Below, piece after piece: positions 44,831 through 54,906 of a DNA stretch of 64,000 bases. This stretch comes from Anaerotignum sp. MB30-C6 (GTDB lineage Bacteria > Bacillota > Clostridia > Lachnospirales > Anaerotignaceae): contig NZ_CP133078.1 of assembly GCF_030908465.1 (NCBI RefSeq), positions 2,232,001 to 2,296,000 on the forward strand, given 5' to 3'. The notes below the pieces were generated by a model that made no database searches, had not been told where the DNA came from, and saw only the letters and a program-made list of their open reading frames with translations. Made by a program: the position numbers and the translations under genes. Position 1 is the stretch's first letter, and each line of letters begins with the position of its first letter.

Positions 44831-45151
44831 ATGGATTCTTTTAATAAAAATGAATTATCGGAAGCATTGGCAAAAAATACATTAGACGACATTCCTTCCC
44901 CTAGTCCCGATGCTAAAAAAATTACAGGGTTGGTAAAGCAAGGTGGAAAAGTGAAAGGTTACCGTCTTTCAGATGATACAATCATTGAAAAGGAGTCTGC
45001 CATCGAGCTAGCACGTCAGGGAGGTATCCAAGGCGTGGGCATTGCCCACCGGGGAAATACGGAGTACTTGAAATCTATTCCCGATGGCACAGAAAATAAT
45101 AATCTCTCTAATTTACCATCAGTGTCCGTAGATGAACTTGAAGAAAAATGA
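44831..45151 (+). CDS. DUF3892 domain protein
   Basis: 106 residues. Residues about 29-95 match DUF3892: KITGLVKQGGKVKGYRLSDDTIIEKESAIELARQGGIQGVGIAHRGNTEYLKSIPDG. The short N-terminus is polar and the C-terminus acidic. The domain's function is unknown. AAGGAGG lies 7 nt before the ATG. It is a single-gene unit ended by a hairpin. Confidence 0.85.
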   Translation: MDSFNKNELSEALAKNTLDDIPSPSPDAKKITGLVKQGGKVKGYRLSDDTIIEKESAIELARQGGIQGVGIAHRGNTEYLKSIPDGTENNNLSNLPSVSVDELEEK

Positions 45152-45160
45152 ATCTAGCAA

Positions 45161-45192
45161 ACTTAAAGGCAGGAAAAATCCTGCCTTTAAGT
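45161..45192. terminator. hairpin after the DUF3892 gene
   Basis: Perfect 14-bp inverted repeat ACTTAAAGGCAGGA / TCCTGCCTTTAAGT with a 4-nt loop, 10 bp after the stop. There is no strong T run on the plus strand, so termination may be partial. It overlaps the end of the interrupted minus-strand frame. Confidence 0.6.
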
Positions 45193-45531
45193 CATTAGAA
45201 TTCGATATTTTCTTAATCTTACTAAAGTTGGATGCTTCCCTTCATAAATGACAACTGTAAAGTATCCATTGTTCAACCCTCTGTGTGTCAGAAGCTCAAA
45301 TGCACAAAGACTATGTCTCCTATATTTAAGAGCCTTCTTTGCTTTAGGTATCCCAGATGAATACGACCTTTTCAGCTCATATATAGGTTAACTCTGTGCA
45401 AAGCTAACCAATGTAATTCCACTTTTATTCTTCCCTGCATCCAAATGAAAAAACTTATGCAAACCATTCGACAGTATGTAATTAATTTTCTTTTTCATCC
45501 CTTTGGACAAAAGACTTTTTCTTAGCTTCAT
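45187..45531 (-). pseudogene. interrupted frame downstream of the chemoreceptor gene
   Basis: A 115-codon frame begins at ATG 45531, which overlaps the receptor stop (ATGA), and runs to TAA 45187 with a single in-frame TAA at 45388-45390. Before the stop: [20 protein letters not shown] and on to GITLVSFAQS (47 residues). After it: PIYELKRSYSSGIPKAKKAL and then CAFELLTHRGLNNGYFTVVIY and VRLRKYRILMT. The composition looks protein-like throughout. I do not recognise the family. It may be a recently broken gene, or two small genes with the second lacking a start. Confidence 0.4.
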
Positions 45532-47498
45532 TGCTTTAACTTAAAATTGCTAACAAGTTCTTGCAATAACTGCGCCTGAGCGGTTAGCTCCTCACTTGTG
45601 GCAGCACTTTGTTCCGCAGTAGCGCTGTTGGTCTGTACTACGGCAGAAACTTGCTCAATCCCCTCCGTAATTTGTATAATCGACGTGGTCTGTTGTTCCG
45701 AAGCAGAAGAAATTTCTTCTATCTTTTGTGAAACAAGGGTTGTTTTTTCAACCACTGAAACCAAAGAATCGGCAGCTAAATCAACCGTTTGCGTTCCACG
45801 ATCAACAGCCAAAATTGCGCTTTCAATTAGTACAGTAATATTATTTGCCGCCTCAGAAGATTTTTGTGCAAGATTGCGAACCTCATCAGCAACCACAGCA
45901 AAACCCTTCCCTGCCGAGCCAGCTCTAGCAGCCTCAATGGCAGCATTCAACGCAAGAATATTCGTCTGGAAAGCAATATCATCGATGGTTTTTATTATAT
46001 TGTTAATTTCTTTGGACGCTTTTGTAATGTTACCCATAGCAACTACAATATCTTTCATGTGTCGGTTGCTTTGAACAATGCCTTCGCTTGCATCGAGGGA
46101 AAGGGCATTTACAGCCTTTGCATTATCCGTATTTAATTTGGCCTGTTCAGAAACTTCTATAATCGTTGCAGAGATTTCTTGCAGTGAAGAAGCCTGCTCC
46201 GTTGCACCTTGACTAAGTACCTGCGCTCCACTGGAAACTTGTTCAGAACCAAGATAAACCTGCTCTGCAACCTGCACAATTTGTGACAGTGTTGCATTCT
46301 GCTGTGCTATTACGTCTTTTAACGCAATTAAAATACCGCTATAATCCCCTTTATATGCCTCCTCACTGGTACTATTAACCGAAAAATCCCCATCAGCAAG
46401 ATTACTCAAAATATATTTTATATCGCTAATGACAGTGTTCTGGCTTTGAACAATAAACTCCATTGCTTCCGTCAGCGTTCGAGTTTCATCTTTTGTATTG
46501 ACCTGTGGTACTTCTGAAGAAAGATCACCCTCTCCAAGAAGCCGCAATCTGTCTGCACAGTCAATAATGGGTGCTGCGATTTTTTTCCCAAAAGCCGCCA
46601 TTATGAAAAAAACCAACACGATAAGACCAATCGCTATCAAAGCGCATAATTTTGCATTGTCATATGCGGACTGTAAAAAATCTTTATTATCAATATAAAT
46701 TCCTAACGACCAGCCGTCCGTGGATTCAATAGGGGACATAAAAATCATTTTCTTTATATTTGCAAACTCAATATTTCCAAAACTAGCCTCCCCATCTATC
46801 GCTTTTTGTTCAACAACTGCTAGCTTTTCCATGCTGGGGTCACTTTGTGCAATGCTAATATTATTTTGACCAGCAATAACCTGGTTATAATCAACATTGG
46901 CAATCGTCGTGCCTTGATTATTAATAATATACGCCCTTCCACTTTCACCAATTTCGATTTTATTGGTAATACTAGAAAGAAATGATCCATCTAAAACCCC
47001 CATAACACAACCTTCGATCACACTCCCCTTAATTCCACCTCTCCATAAAGGTGCCGATACCATGATTCGTGTACCTTTTCCGTCAGAAGTTGGTCGTGGG
47101 TAATCTACGTACACTTCTCCATTTAAAGCTCTTTGGAATGCTTCACTACCTGTATAATTATTCCCATCAAGCCCTACACCATTACTATCAATTACCATTG
47201 AATCTAAAAAATCATTGTTCTTTGTTGACTGCTCAAGAATCTTTTGTTTTTCTACGTTTGTACTGTCAACATTGCTCAGCACACTGTCCATACCAAGCTC
47301 AGAAACATCATTCTTTACAGTAAATAACCTGCTTTCTATGACGCTAGCGGCAGTTTTTGTCGTCTCTTCCAGTATTTCTTCAACTGTCTTTTTCGTATTT
47401 GAAATACTTGTAGCCGTTAAAATTACCGTGATTAACGTCATGGAAATTAATAGAAGTAGTGATGTTGACAAAACAATTTTCTTTTTCAGACTGTCCAT
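45528..47498 (-). CDS. methyl-accepting chemotaxis protein
   Basis: 656 residues. Membrane helix about 8-30, extracytoplasmic dCache-like sensor 35-280 ([61 protein letters not shown]), second helix about 283-303, HAMP 305-357, and a cytoplasmic signalling domain with the conserved hairpin tip [22 protein letters not shown]. The Cache sensor fits amino acids or small organic acids; ligand unknown. The zinc-binding CheW at 19887 might be one of its partners, but this is only conjecture. Confidence 0.93.
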   Translation of the reverse strand: MDSLKKKIVLSTSLLLLISMTLITVILTATSISNTKKTVEEILEETTKTAASVIESRLFTVKNDVSELGMDSVLSNVDSTNVEKQKILEQSTKNNDFLDSMVIDSNGVGLDGNNYTGSEAFQRALNGEVYVDYPRPTSDGKGTRIMVSAPLWRGGIKGSVIEGCVMGVLDGSFLSSITNKIEIGESGRAYIINNQGTTIANVDYNQVIAGQNNISIAQSDPSMEKLAVVEQKAIDGEASFGNIEFANIKKMIFMSPIESTDGWSLGIYIDNKDFLQSAYDNAKLCALIAIGLIVLVFFIMAAFGKKIAAPIIDCADRLRLLGEGDLSSEVPQVNTKDETRTLTEAMEFIVQSQNTVISDIKYILSNLADGDFSVNSTSEEAYKGDYSGILIALKDVIAQQNATLSQIVQVAEQVYLGSEQVSSGAQVLSQGATEQASSLQEISATIIEVSEQAKLNTDNAKAVNALSLDASEGIVQSNRHMKDIVVAMGNITKASKEINNIIKTIDDIAFQTNILALNAAIEAARAGSAGKGFAVVADEVRNLAQKSSEAANNITVLIESAILAVDRGTQTVDLAADSLVSVVEKTTLVSQKIEEISSASEQQTTSIIQITEGIEQVSAVVQTNSATAEQSAATSEELTAQAQLLQELVSNFKLKQ

Positions 47499-48106
47499 TG
47501 TTTCCTCCTTTTAAATATGTAGTAATGTGGCGTTGCATTTTGTTACATAAATAATCATACACTTCTATGTGAGTTATCGTCAAAAAGTTACAATAGTAAA
47601 GACTAATTGTAACTAAATTCGAAAGTTTTTACCTTTTATTATAAGTAAAGGTCGTTTATTGTCATATATCTTGCCTATTCCCTCCATCACTGCATACAAA
47701 ATACTATGAATACTGCCAGTTTTTCTTTTCATCTGCATTTGATTTAGGATATCTCTTTCAAAGCCCCTTTAGCTTTCTCACAGAATTAGACATGCTTTCT
47801 TTCAGTCACACTAAAGCATATTTTTTTGCCTTTAAACACTAATATCTATTTTATTTTGACTACTCCCATTCCTGCAGTAAATTTCGCTGTAACGATTAAA
47901 CCTTACAGGAATTAATAACTAGACACCAAACAATTTTATGTAATACAATAAACATGTTGCTGCTGCAAATCTTAATGAGGAAGAGAAACTGATCTAATCC
48001 GTAACCAGGTGATTTAAATAATATCACTAAGACTGTCCCTTTCTGGCGTTTTACTTCCCTCCCTCTCTACACCTAATGCATATAAACTAAAAACAGTAAG
48101 TATTTG
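47499..48106. other. long intergenic region between receptor and RpiR genes
   Basis: About 600 AT-rich bases. Short coding-like pieces on the minus strand near 47650-47790 are broken by stops and I do not call them. Divergent promoters for the two flanking genes must lie at its ends. Confidence 0.4.
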
Positions 48107-48134
48107 GTGACAGCGGCATTTTTTTTGGTATAAT
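48107..48134 (+). promoter_or_regulatory. promoter of the first RpiR-type gene
   Basis: -35 GTGACA (48107-48112), 16-nt spacer, -10 TATAAT (48129-48134), 18 nt before the ATG of the regulator. Confidence 0.6.
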
Positions 48135-48151
48135 AGATTAATAGGAGTGAT

Positions 48152-49018
48152 ATGATGATTTCCGAACTTCACGAGCTGATTAAAAATACAAAATTAACAA
48201 AGAAAGAACGCTTAATCGCAGACTATGTTTTAGCTAACTTTCGTGATGCCTGTTTTATTACCTCCACAGATTTAGCTAACATATTAAACGTTAGCCACTC
48301 TTCTGTTATACGCTTTAGTCGTGCACTGGGGTTCACAGGCTACTCAGACTTTCAGCAAACAATACGTTCCCAATATAATGATTATGTTGCATCCCTGGGT
48401 GATGCTATGAGCATTCCCACATTCAAACTTTCCCAAACTGCGGACTTGCTGACGCAACGCTCTATCATGGACGATATTTCAAAAACCACCCAAGATAATA
48501 TTAAATCTGTAATGATAAATAACTCAGATGAGCTATTTAGTCAAGCCAGCGATCAAATTATAAACTCAAAAATAAAATACATTGTTGGCAGTCGAGGTTG
48601 CCATGCCATTGCTTCGTTTCTTTCTGTCATCTTAAAAGATACACTACCTTTTGTCTTTGCAGAGCCCTCAGGAAGTTGCAATACCTTTGATTTTTTAAGC
48701 GATATTACAAAAAATGACTGCCTTATTGTGGTAAGCTACGCCCGTTATTCTGAATTAAGCTTTCTTGCCGCAGAACTAGCCCACAAAAAAGGGGCTACTG
48801 TGATTGTACTTACCGATACACCAACAGCACCCCTTGCAAAGTATTCAACTTTTTTATTTACGCACTCGGTAAATTCCATTAGCTTTTTCAACTCAATCAT
48901 CCCTGGTATGTATACAGCGGAAGTTTTGGCCACTTATATTTGCCAAAAGGTTGGTCGAAACAATGAGGAAAAGTTAAGATTAATTGACCACTATACAACG
49001 AAACTGAAACTTTATTAA
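48152..49018 (+). CDS. MurR/RpiR-family transcriptional regulator
   Basis: 288 residues. N-terminal helix-turn-helix domain (about 1-77: LTKKERLIADYVLANF; LNVSHSSVIRFSRALGFTGYSDFQ) and a SIS-like ligand domain (about 125-285: YIVGSRGCHAIASFLSVIL; LIVVSYARYSELSFLAAELAHKKGATVIVLTD). Such regulators sense phosphorylated sugars or related metabolites. It is convergent with the symporter and aminotransferase genes, which it probably controls. It resembles the second RpiR protein at 56778-57659. Confidence 0.9.
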   Translation: MMISELHELIKNTKLTKKERLIADYVLANFRDACFITSTDLANILNVSHSSVIRFSRALGFTGYSDFQQTIRSQYNDYVASLGDAMSIPTFKLSQTADLLTQRSIMDDISKTTQDNIKSVMINNSDELFSQASDQIINSKIKYIVGSRGCHAIASFLSVILKDTLPFVFAEPSGSCNTFDFLSDITKNDCLIVVSYARYSELSFLAAELAHKKGATVIVLTDTPTAPLAKYSTFLFTHSVNSISFFNSIIPGMYTAEVLATYICQKVGRNNEEKLRLIDHYTTKLKLY

Positions 49019-49047
49019 TAACCATAACATATTTTTATCATTATAAA

Positions 49048-49083
49048 AAGCCTACACAGTTCACTTTCTGCGTAGGCCTTTTT
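49048..49083. terminator. terminator between convergent genes
   Basis: AAAGCCTACaCAG pairs with CTGcGTAGGCCTTT across an 8-nt loop, with T and A tracts on the flanks, between the RpiR gene (plus) and the symporter (minus). Confidence 0.75.
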
Positions 49084-49102
49084 TCATAATATTTAACTTC
49101 TT

Positions 49103-50326
49103 TTAGTTTTTATCAAATACTTCATGGTCTAACTTTCCTAATGAGCTGGCAACAAGTGCGGTTCCCGTCAAGTCGCTGACATTGTTTAAAACCGTATGAG
49201 CAGGGTCAATTGTAGGCCAAATGGCAGCTAAAATTGGAATCAAACTTAAAGGCATGCCTAAAGTTTCTAATAATACCGTAGACATAACTATACCTGCACC
49301 TTTCACACCTGCCGCACCAACGGATAAAATAATGCCTAAGAAAACAAACTCTAAAATTCGGGAAAACGTAATATCAAATCCATATAAATTTGAAGCAAAT
49401 ACACAACATAACCCAACAAACAATGCAAAACCATTCATACCACAGGTATTTCCCAAAGGAAGGGTAAAACCATAAATGTTTTCGGGTATACCCAACTTTT
49501 CTCCAGAAACCTTAATAGAAACGGGCAATGTTGCCGCTGAAGAAGTGGTTGTAACTGCTACAAGCATAGGTTCTGCTATTTTCTTCATAAATTTTGTTGG
49601 ACTCAATTTGGCAACAAACTTAATTAACAAAGGATAGATAATGAATAGAATTAAAATTGCGCAGATATTATCTGTTAACATAAAAGATAGTACCTCTTTC
49701 ATGGTAGCACCACTTATGGTATTTACCATTGTAGCCATGAGGGATACGATACCAAAAGGAGAAAATGCCATTACATACTCCGTAATTTTAAGCATTGTGT
49801 CGCTACCTTGATCAATGATAGAAACTAAGCCTTTTACTTTTTCTCCTAATGACAACAAAGCAACACCTAAAAAAATTGCAAAAACAATGATTTGAAGCAT
49901 ATTTGCCTGAGACATAGCTTGAATAATATTTTCAGGAACCCAAGAAACGGCGTTATCGACAAAGCTATAAGATACACTTTCGGCTATTTCTCCTGTCTGT
50001 AGAAATTCCGTTGTACCTGTACCAGGTTTCGTAATAAGTCCAGCAATTACACCAATGGAAGCAGATATACCCGATGTCGAAAGAATATATAAAATAAAAC
50101 GCAAGCCAACGGTTCTAAGTTGCTTTACATCACCCATTTTGCATACACCACTTGTAATGCTAAAAAACACCAACGGAACAATTAACATCTTTAATAAACG
50201 AAGAAATACTGCACCGATGGGGGAAATTGCCTCTGCCGCTGCAGGTGAAATAAAACCAATTAAAAGCCCGACAGCAATACCAATAAGAATTTTAGTTTCC
50301 AAAGACATTTTTTTCCAAGTAATCAT
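49103..50326 (-). CDS. dicarboxylate/amino acid:cation symporter (SDF family)
   Basis: 407 residues with eight membrane helices and two re-entrant loops. Family signatures: AVTTTSSAATLPVSIK (the Ser-rich hairpin 1), PLGNTCGMNGFALFVG in helix 7, and PAHTVLNNVSDLTGTALVAS in helix 8. It takes up C4-dicarboxylates or acidic/neutral amino acids with sodium or protons. Eighteen bp after an aminotransferase gene, so an amino acid is a likely substrate. Confidence 0.92.
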   Translation of the reverse strand: MITWKKMSLETKILIGIAVGLLIGFISPAAAEAISPIGAVFLRLLKMLIVPLVFFSITSGVCKMGDVKQLRTVGLRFILYILSTSGISASIGVIAGLITKPGTGTTEFLQTGEIAESVSYSFVDNAVSWVPENIIQAMSQANMLQIIVFAIFLGVALLSLGEKVKGLVSIIDQGSDTMLKITEYVMAFSPFGIVSLMATMVNTISGATMKEVLSFMLTDNICAILILFIIYPLLIKFVAKLSPTKFMKKIAEPMLVAVTTTSSAATLPVSIKVSGEKLGIPENIYGFTLPLGNTCGMNGFALFVGLCCVFASNLYGFDITFSRILEFVFLGIILSVGAAGVKGAGIVMSTVLLETLGMPLSLIPILAAIWPTIDPAHTVLNNVSDLTGTALVASSLGKLDHEVFDKN

Positions 50327-50344
50327 ATCACATTTCCCCTTTTT

Positions 50345-51649
50345 TTATTTTGTGTATTTTTGTGCAAGTTCACTTGTTACTTTAAGGAAGTAGTCAATAT
50401 CATCCGTCCCCTGACAATGCATAGGGGAAACACGTATTGCCCCTTTCAGCCCCAACGCCTCTACAATGCGCTTCGAGTAAATACTGGTATTGACCCGCTC
50501 GTAAACCGTAATCCCACGTTTCTGATACTCAGCCACACATTCCGTAAATCCAATACCATCTATCCCAATAGCTGCAATCAAATCACGCTGTGTAAGATCC
50601 TGTGTATCTACATAAACATGTACGCCTTTCATATTACGAAGACCCAAAACTTCATCCGTTCCATTGAGCATCCGTTCTAACAATGCTCTTTCCTGAAGAT
50701 GAATTCTTTCCATGCCAGCCTTAAACACCGCCCTTTTGTCGTCAGACTTTACTTCTGCAGTACCAATTTCACATACATAATCAATGACGCTCATCATTGC
50801 TGCAAAATTACCTGGTGCGGAAGTACCTAATTCCCAAACATCTGGATTTTTTCCTGCTAGCTTATGATGCCTCATGGTAGCAACCCTCTCAGAAACATAA
50901 GCAAACCCACACCCTCTTACACCAAAAAATTTATAGGGTGCAAAATTCATTACATCTACGCCCAATTTCTCAACGTCCATAACCCCATGTGGTGCATGCT
51001 GCACTGCATCACTCACTATGTAAATATCAGGGTTCATTTCTCTGGCCCGCCTTACAATCTCCCCAATATCCATAATATTTCCAGAAATATTTGATGCCGC
51101 CATAATGCTTAATAGGCATGTATTCTCATCTACATATTTCATTACCTCATCTACGTCTACGCCGCCCGTTACTTGGTTGGCAGGAACAACACGGAACTCT
51201 CTGCCCGTCTTCTCGCAATAATACTCCATGGAATCATAGGCAGACGGGTGTTCGATAGAGGAGGTAACAGCATTTGTTCCCCACTTTACATTTTCCATGA
51301 TCGTTCCAACAGCTTGAAACATTGTTTGGGAAGCTGTTAATTCAGTCATCAAAGCACCACTTTTCGCACCGAAAACAATCTCCATTATTTGCTTTGTTCC
51401 TTCTTCTACTAATCCTTTTAGATAAAGGGAACGCTCGTGAATTCTTTCAGGGCAGTCGGGAAATTTTTCCGCTTCTACTTTCGCCTCTACCGCTGCCTTT
51501 AATCGTAAAGAGCCACCTGAATTATCCATAAAAACTCTTTTACCATGTTGGGGATCCACATCTGGGTAATAAAACTTGCTTTTTAAAAATTGCTGATACT
51601 CTTTTTGAAATAAAACACCATTTTTAAAATCCATTCTTTTTCTCACCAT
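50345..51649 (-). CDS. class V aminotransferase family PLP enzyme
   Basis: 434 residues. Fold type I class V features: MDNSGGSLRLKAAVEA near the start, SSIEHPSAYDS, SDAVQHAPHGVMDVEKLGVD, and the PLP lysine in NFAPYKFFGVRGCGFAYV; C-terminal GAIRVSPMHCQGTDDIDYFL. Relatives are cysteine desulfurase-like or amino-acid lyase/transaminase enzymes; no SufS active-site Cys loop is clear, so sulfur transfer is unlikely. With the downstream symporter it may degrade an imported amino acid. ATG 51649 follows GGAGAAGG. Confidence 0.8.
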   Translation of the reverse strand: MVRKRMDFKNGVLFQKEYQQFLKSKFYYPDVDPQHGKRVFMDNSGGSLRLKAAVEAKVEAEKFPDCPERIHERSLYLKGLVEEGTKQIMEIVFGAKSGALMTELTASQTMFQAVGTIMENVKWGTNAVTSSIEHPSAYDSMEYYCEKTGREFRVVPANQVTGGVDVDEVMKYVDENTCLLSIMAASNISGNIMDIGEIVRRAREMNPDIYIVSDAVQHAPHGVMDVEKLGVDVMNFAPYKFFGVRGCGFAYVSERVATMRHHKLAGKNPDVWELGTSAPGNFAAMMSVIDYVCEIGTAEVKSDDKRAVFKAGMERIHLQERALLERMLNGTDEVLGLRNMKGVHVYVDTQDLTQRDLIAAIGIDGIGFTECVAEYQKRGITVYERVNTSIYSKRIVEALGLKGAIRVSPMHCQGTDDIDYFLKVTSELAQKYTK

Positions 51650-52275
51650 AAACCTTCTCCATAAATCAATATTATTCTCGTAAACAATTCTAACACTTTA
51701 GCTAAATCTAGAAGCTCTCTGCCACACCCCCTAAATGTTCTTAGTTATTCATAATTTATTTTTCTGTTCAATATTATTTATATCATATTCATCTATTGCC
51801 TTCAATGTTAATAATGAACAATTGTGTTTATTGGTAATTTTTTTGAATAATTATAGTCATTTCAAGAGGTTTTTGCCGAAAATCAAGTCAACAAAATCCC
51901 CCCAATCTTTCAAGTAACTTCAATTTTGTTCAATAGTAACCAAATAAAATATTTTATTTTCACTAAAACTTTGAATTTACAATAACAACCATTGTACTTC
52001 CTCATGTCCATGCAACTTTTGACCTAAAGTGAACCTAAGTTGCCAAAAGGTATTAAAATCACTTTAGCCAGGCTGTTACCGTGGTTCACAAAAGTTATCA
52101 CCAAAAACAATTTTCAGGGTAAAGAAAAACCAGCTAGGTAAGCAGCAATCCACCTTCCAATATCCCTACGATCAATTTGTAATCTCTCACATGAATTCTA
52201 AATCCACAGGCCCCTTCTAACTAACGTTGTACCATTTCTAGTTTTAAAGTTGTACTAAATTTTCTTGACATAAAA
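51650..52275. other. intergenic upstream of the aminotransferase-symporter pair
   Basis: About 620 very AT-rich bases. No gene is seen. It should hold the promoter and regulator site of the operon downstream; short AAC/GTT-containing motifs near 51826-51940 recur, but no convincing operator was found. Confidence 0.35.
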
Positions 52276-52314
52276 AACCCCTTTCATTAGATTTTTCGTC
52301 TAACAAAAGGGGTT
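52276..52314 (-). terminator. terminator of the cysteine hydrolase gene
   Basis: Minus strand: AACCCCTTTTGTTAGACG / CTAATGAAAGGGGTT, inner and outer stems, followed by TTTTTTATG. It lies 70 bp after the stop. Confidence 0.8.
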
Positions 52315-52381
52315 CATTTAAAAAGAAGGGTAAATTGTTTATCCTATTAGTAGTTTACTCAATCTTTCATTATGTAATCTT

Positions 52382-53074
52382 TCACCATAAATCGGACCAG
52401 AAATGCTTTTCTGTAAATGGTTCCGGATCATGATTGTCTTGCAGCATTTCTCTGCGAATTTCATCATATTCATCAGGCACACGCTCCGTCCCATACTGTT
52501 CAAATTCTTCGCTGTTCATAATCCTAGCGCCCATCCTCTTAAGATCTTCTATGTTCGCCCTTTGAATCTGCGGCGTTTGAGAAGAGCAACAGTCTTCCAG
52601 AATAACCACATTATACTCCAAAGAATTTGCATCATAAGCAGTGGTTCGAATGCAGTTGGGCGTTGTGGTACCAATGAGAATCACCGTTTTAATATCCAGA
52701 CGGCGCAGTATTAAATCCAGCTCTGTATGAAAGAAAGCACTCCAGCGAGGTTTGATGATTGAATAATCTCCGGCAATCGGCTTCAACCCATCTGGAGCCT
52801 CCGCACTATTGAATCCTGTCGAACCAGGCGTCATGGCACGACCGCCTACTTTCCAATTATTATAGCGTGTCAATTCTACGTCGCTGCCATCTGTGCGATA
52901 AATCCTTTTTACAAAAAATACTGGTATACCATTAGAACGAGCCCTAGAAATTGCTTTTCTGCAGGCGGGAACCGTTTCTGCTGCTCCACTAATACAATGA
53001 GCACTTCTCGGATCAATAAAGCCGTTTTCCATATCTATGACGATTAATGCAGAGTGCGTTGGATTTTCTTTCAA
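52382..53074 (-). CDS. isochorismatase-family cysteine hydrolase
   Basis: 230 residues. The triad is visible: Asp in ALIVIDMENGFID, Lys in SIIKPRWSAFF, Cys in GTTTPNCIRTTAYDA. Members hydrolyse N-carbamoylsarcosine, ureidoacrylate, nicotinamide or similar amides. The long C-terminal tail and GGRAMTPGSTGFNS insertion suit the N-carbamoylsarcosine amidase-like group; the substrate is not fixed. It has its own terminator and is 500 bp from the transporter upstream, so it may be expressed alone. Confidence 0.85.
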   Translation of the reverse strand: MKENPTHSALIVIDMENGFIDPRSAHCISGAAETVPACRKAISRARSNGIPVFFVKRIYRTDGSDVELTRYNNWKVGGRAMTPGSTGFNSAEAPDGLKPIAGDYSIIKPRWSAFFHTELDLILRRLDIKTVILIGTTTPNCIRTTAYDANSLEYNVVILEDCCSSQTPQIQRANIEDLKRMGARIMNSEEFEQYGTERVPDEYDEIRREMLQDNHDPEPFTEKHFWSDLW

Positions 53075-53518
53075 AGCTTCTTCCTCCTATAATCTGTTAA
53101 TTTCATTTGTTACTACAATAAACTCCATCAGAAGTTACTTAATTATATACTATCTTTCTAAATATTTCTACAGATACAAAACAATTCAGCCTTCAACTCA
53201 CCAATCTCGATTTAGGCTGTTGCTTATTTAAAACACACACGCCGCACCCCAGGCCTCGGAACAGGGTATGGCGTTATTTTCTTGTTGGATGGTCTAATTT
53301 TTGAACCTTCATAAAATAAGACTAATGCTGTTTCAAATTCTCTTAATATGCTGACTTTAAAGCATCATGATAAAGCAATGGGATGCCACCCCTTTAAAAT
53401 TAATTTACTTACCTTATGTGCCTTACCTTCCGCCCGACATTGCCACAAATATTTCTCTTCTATAAACAGTAATAAAATATTTATTTAATTACTGGAAATA
53501 AATTCTCCTGAGCATAAC
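53075..53518. other. intergenic between GltS and hydrolase genes
   Basis: About 440 bp without a gene. The last part carries the GltS terminator. The promoter of the hydrolase is probably near 53080-53200 but is not clear. Confidence 0.35.
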
Positions 53519-53564
53519 AAAAAAACATGCTCCTAAACAAATTTCTTGCTTAAGAGCACGTTCT
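53519..53564 (-). terminator. terminator of the GltS operon
   Basis: Minus strand: AACGTGCTCTTAAGCAA and TTTGTTTAGGAGCATGTT pair with a few G-U pairs around a GAAA loop and are followed by TTTTT, 20 bp after the transporter stop. Confidence 0.75.
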
Positions 53565-53586
53565 TCATTCTGACTATATGGATATA

Positions 53587-54891
53587 TTAATGAATAATCT
53601 GCTTTTTCAGCACCAATTCGCCAAATAACATTGTACATACACATACTGCAAAACCAATTCCCACAACATACCAAGGGGACTGCATTGCAAAAAGTGGCAA
53701 AAGTGCTGCCAATGTGGATGTAACAGGAACAAAACATCCAAGGGCAACCCCAAAAGCCTCCCAGGCAGATGTCTTTGTTTCAGGGTCAACGCACCTTGCT
53801 AAGGCTAACCCGCTAGGGGTGCTGCCAATACCCTGACCGAAGGCCATTAAAGATAATTCAAACCAATCTTTTTTAATCCATCTTTTTACCAGTACAATGC
53901 AGATAAAGAACATTAATGCCATAATGATTGCTGTGTAGATGATGATGGGAACCAAATAAGAGGCAAATACATTTAGGTTCAGCGTTGCTGTAGCAGAACA
54001 GATACAAATTTCCAAAGCCACGCCGGAAATGGTATCAACGGATTTTTTGTCTGCATATTTATCAAGTTTCGTTTTACACATCAAGAACCAAATGATTGCT
54101 GCCCCTACAATACCATATAGTAAGGCAGGAATCTTAGAGAAAAAGGGTATTATGGTTGCCAAACCACCAAAAATCTTTCCACCCAGAAAAATGCTCAACA
54201 TGATAAAACAAAACTGTAACGCCATAGAGTTAATACCGCTAGAGGATACTGTGCTATAACCCAAAGGCTTTCTTTCTTCCATAGGAAGTGCACCGCCATC
54301 TCCCGAACCAGTACTACCAAGGTTCTTTCCGTAGCCCTTACGAATACCCACGTTAACCAGAATCATTCCTAAAACCATTGCCAAAATCAAACCCAAAGTA
54401 GCTAAGATAATACCAAAGCTAATCATGTTATCTACACCTAAATCCTCAAAAAGGGTACCTGCTGTAGTTGCAGCCCCATGGCCACCCCAGAAGCAGAAAC
54501 TGCTCATTATGCCCCAGTTTTCAGGTAGTTCTGGCCAAATTTTGCAAAGTCCCATACCAACAAGCATACCAACAAAAAGTTGTGCAAAATATGTAGTTAC
54601 AATTACATTAATGGCACCAGAGTATGATTTAATCTTATTCTTATTAATCATCGTGCCAAAAATAGTACAGGTCAAAACAATATTGATTGTGGGTGTAGCC
54701 ATGCCAGACCATGTTTCTGGCAACTCAATGATGCCAAATACCTGCGGCCCAAGAATTAATGCAAGAGCACCACCAATAATTCCTGCTGGAATAAATAATT
54801 TCTGCACAGGTTTACAAACCTCACGAATAACAAAACCGATTAAAAGGAAAACCATTAAAATCATCAAATCATTAATCACTGTTTGAAACAT
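53587..54891 (-). CDS. gltS: sodium/glutamate symporter (GltS-like)
   Basis: 434 residues, ten to twelve membrane helices. GltS features: PAGIIGGALALILGPQVFG, FWGGHGAATTAGTLFEDLG, GQGIGSTPSGLALARCVDP and the GxGxxxx-containing inverted-repeat layout. It imports glutamate or a similar acidic compound with sodium. Since the next genes encode a hydroxyacid dehydrogenase and an RraA-type enzyme, the natural substrate here may be a hydroxy-dicarboxylate or acid analogue instead of glutamate; that is inference. Confidence 0.88.
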   Translation of the reverse strand: MFQTVINDLMILMVFLLIGFVIREVCKPVQKLFIPAGIIGGALALILGPQVFGIIELPETWSGMATPTINIVLTCTIFGTMINKNKIKSYSGAINVIVTTYFAQLFVGMLVGMGLCKIWPELPENWGIMSSFCFWGGHGAATTAGTLFEDLGVDNMISFGIILATLGLILAMVLGMILVNVGIRKGYGKNLGSTGSGDGGALPMEERKPLGYSTVSSSGINSMALQFCFIMLSIFLGGKIFGGLATIIPFFSKIPALLYGIVGAAIIWFLMCKTKLDKYADKKSVDTISGVALEICICSATATLNLNVFASYLVPIIIYTAIIMALMFFICIVLVKRWIKKDWFELSLMAFGQGIGSTPSGLALARCVDPETKTSAWEAFGVALGCFVPVTSTLAALLPLFAMQSPWYVVGIGFAVCVCTMLFGELVLKKQIIH

Positions 54892-54906
54892 AAATCATTC
54901 CTCCCT

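Noticed and set aside
47640..47800. Coding-like pieces on the minus strand upstream of the first RpiR gene
   Set aside because: Broken by several stops and not recognisable; too little to call a pseudogene.
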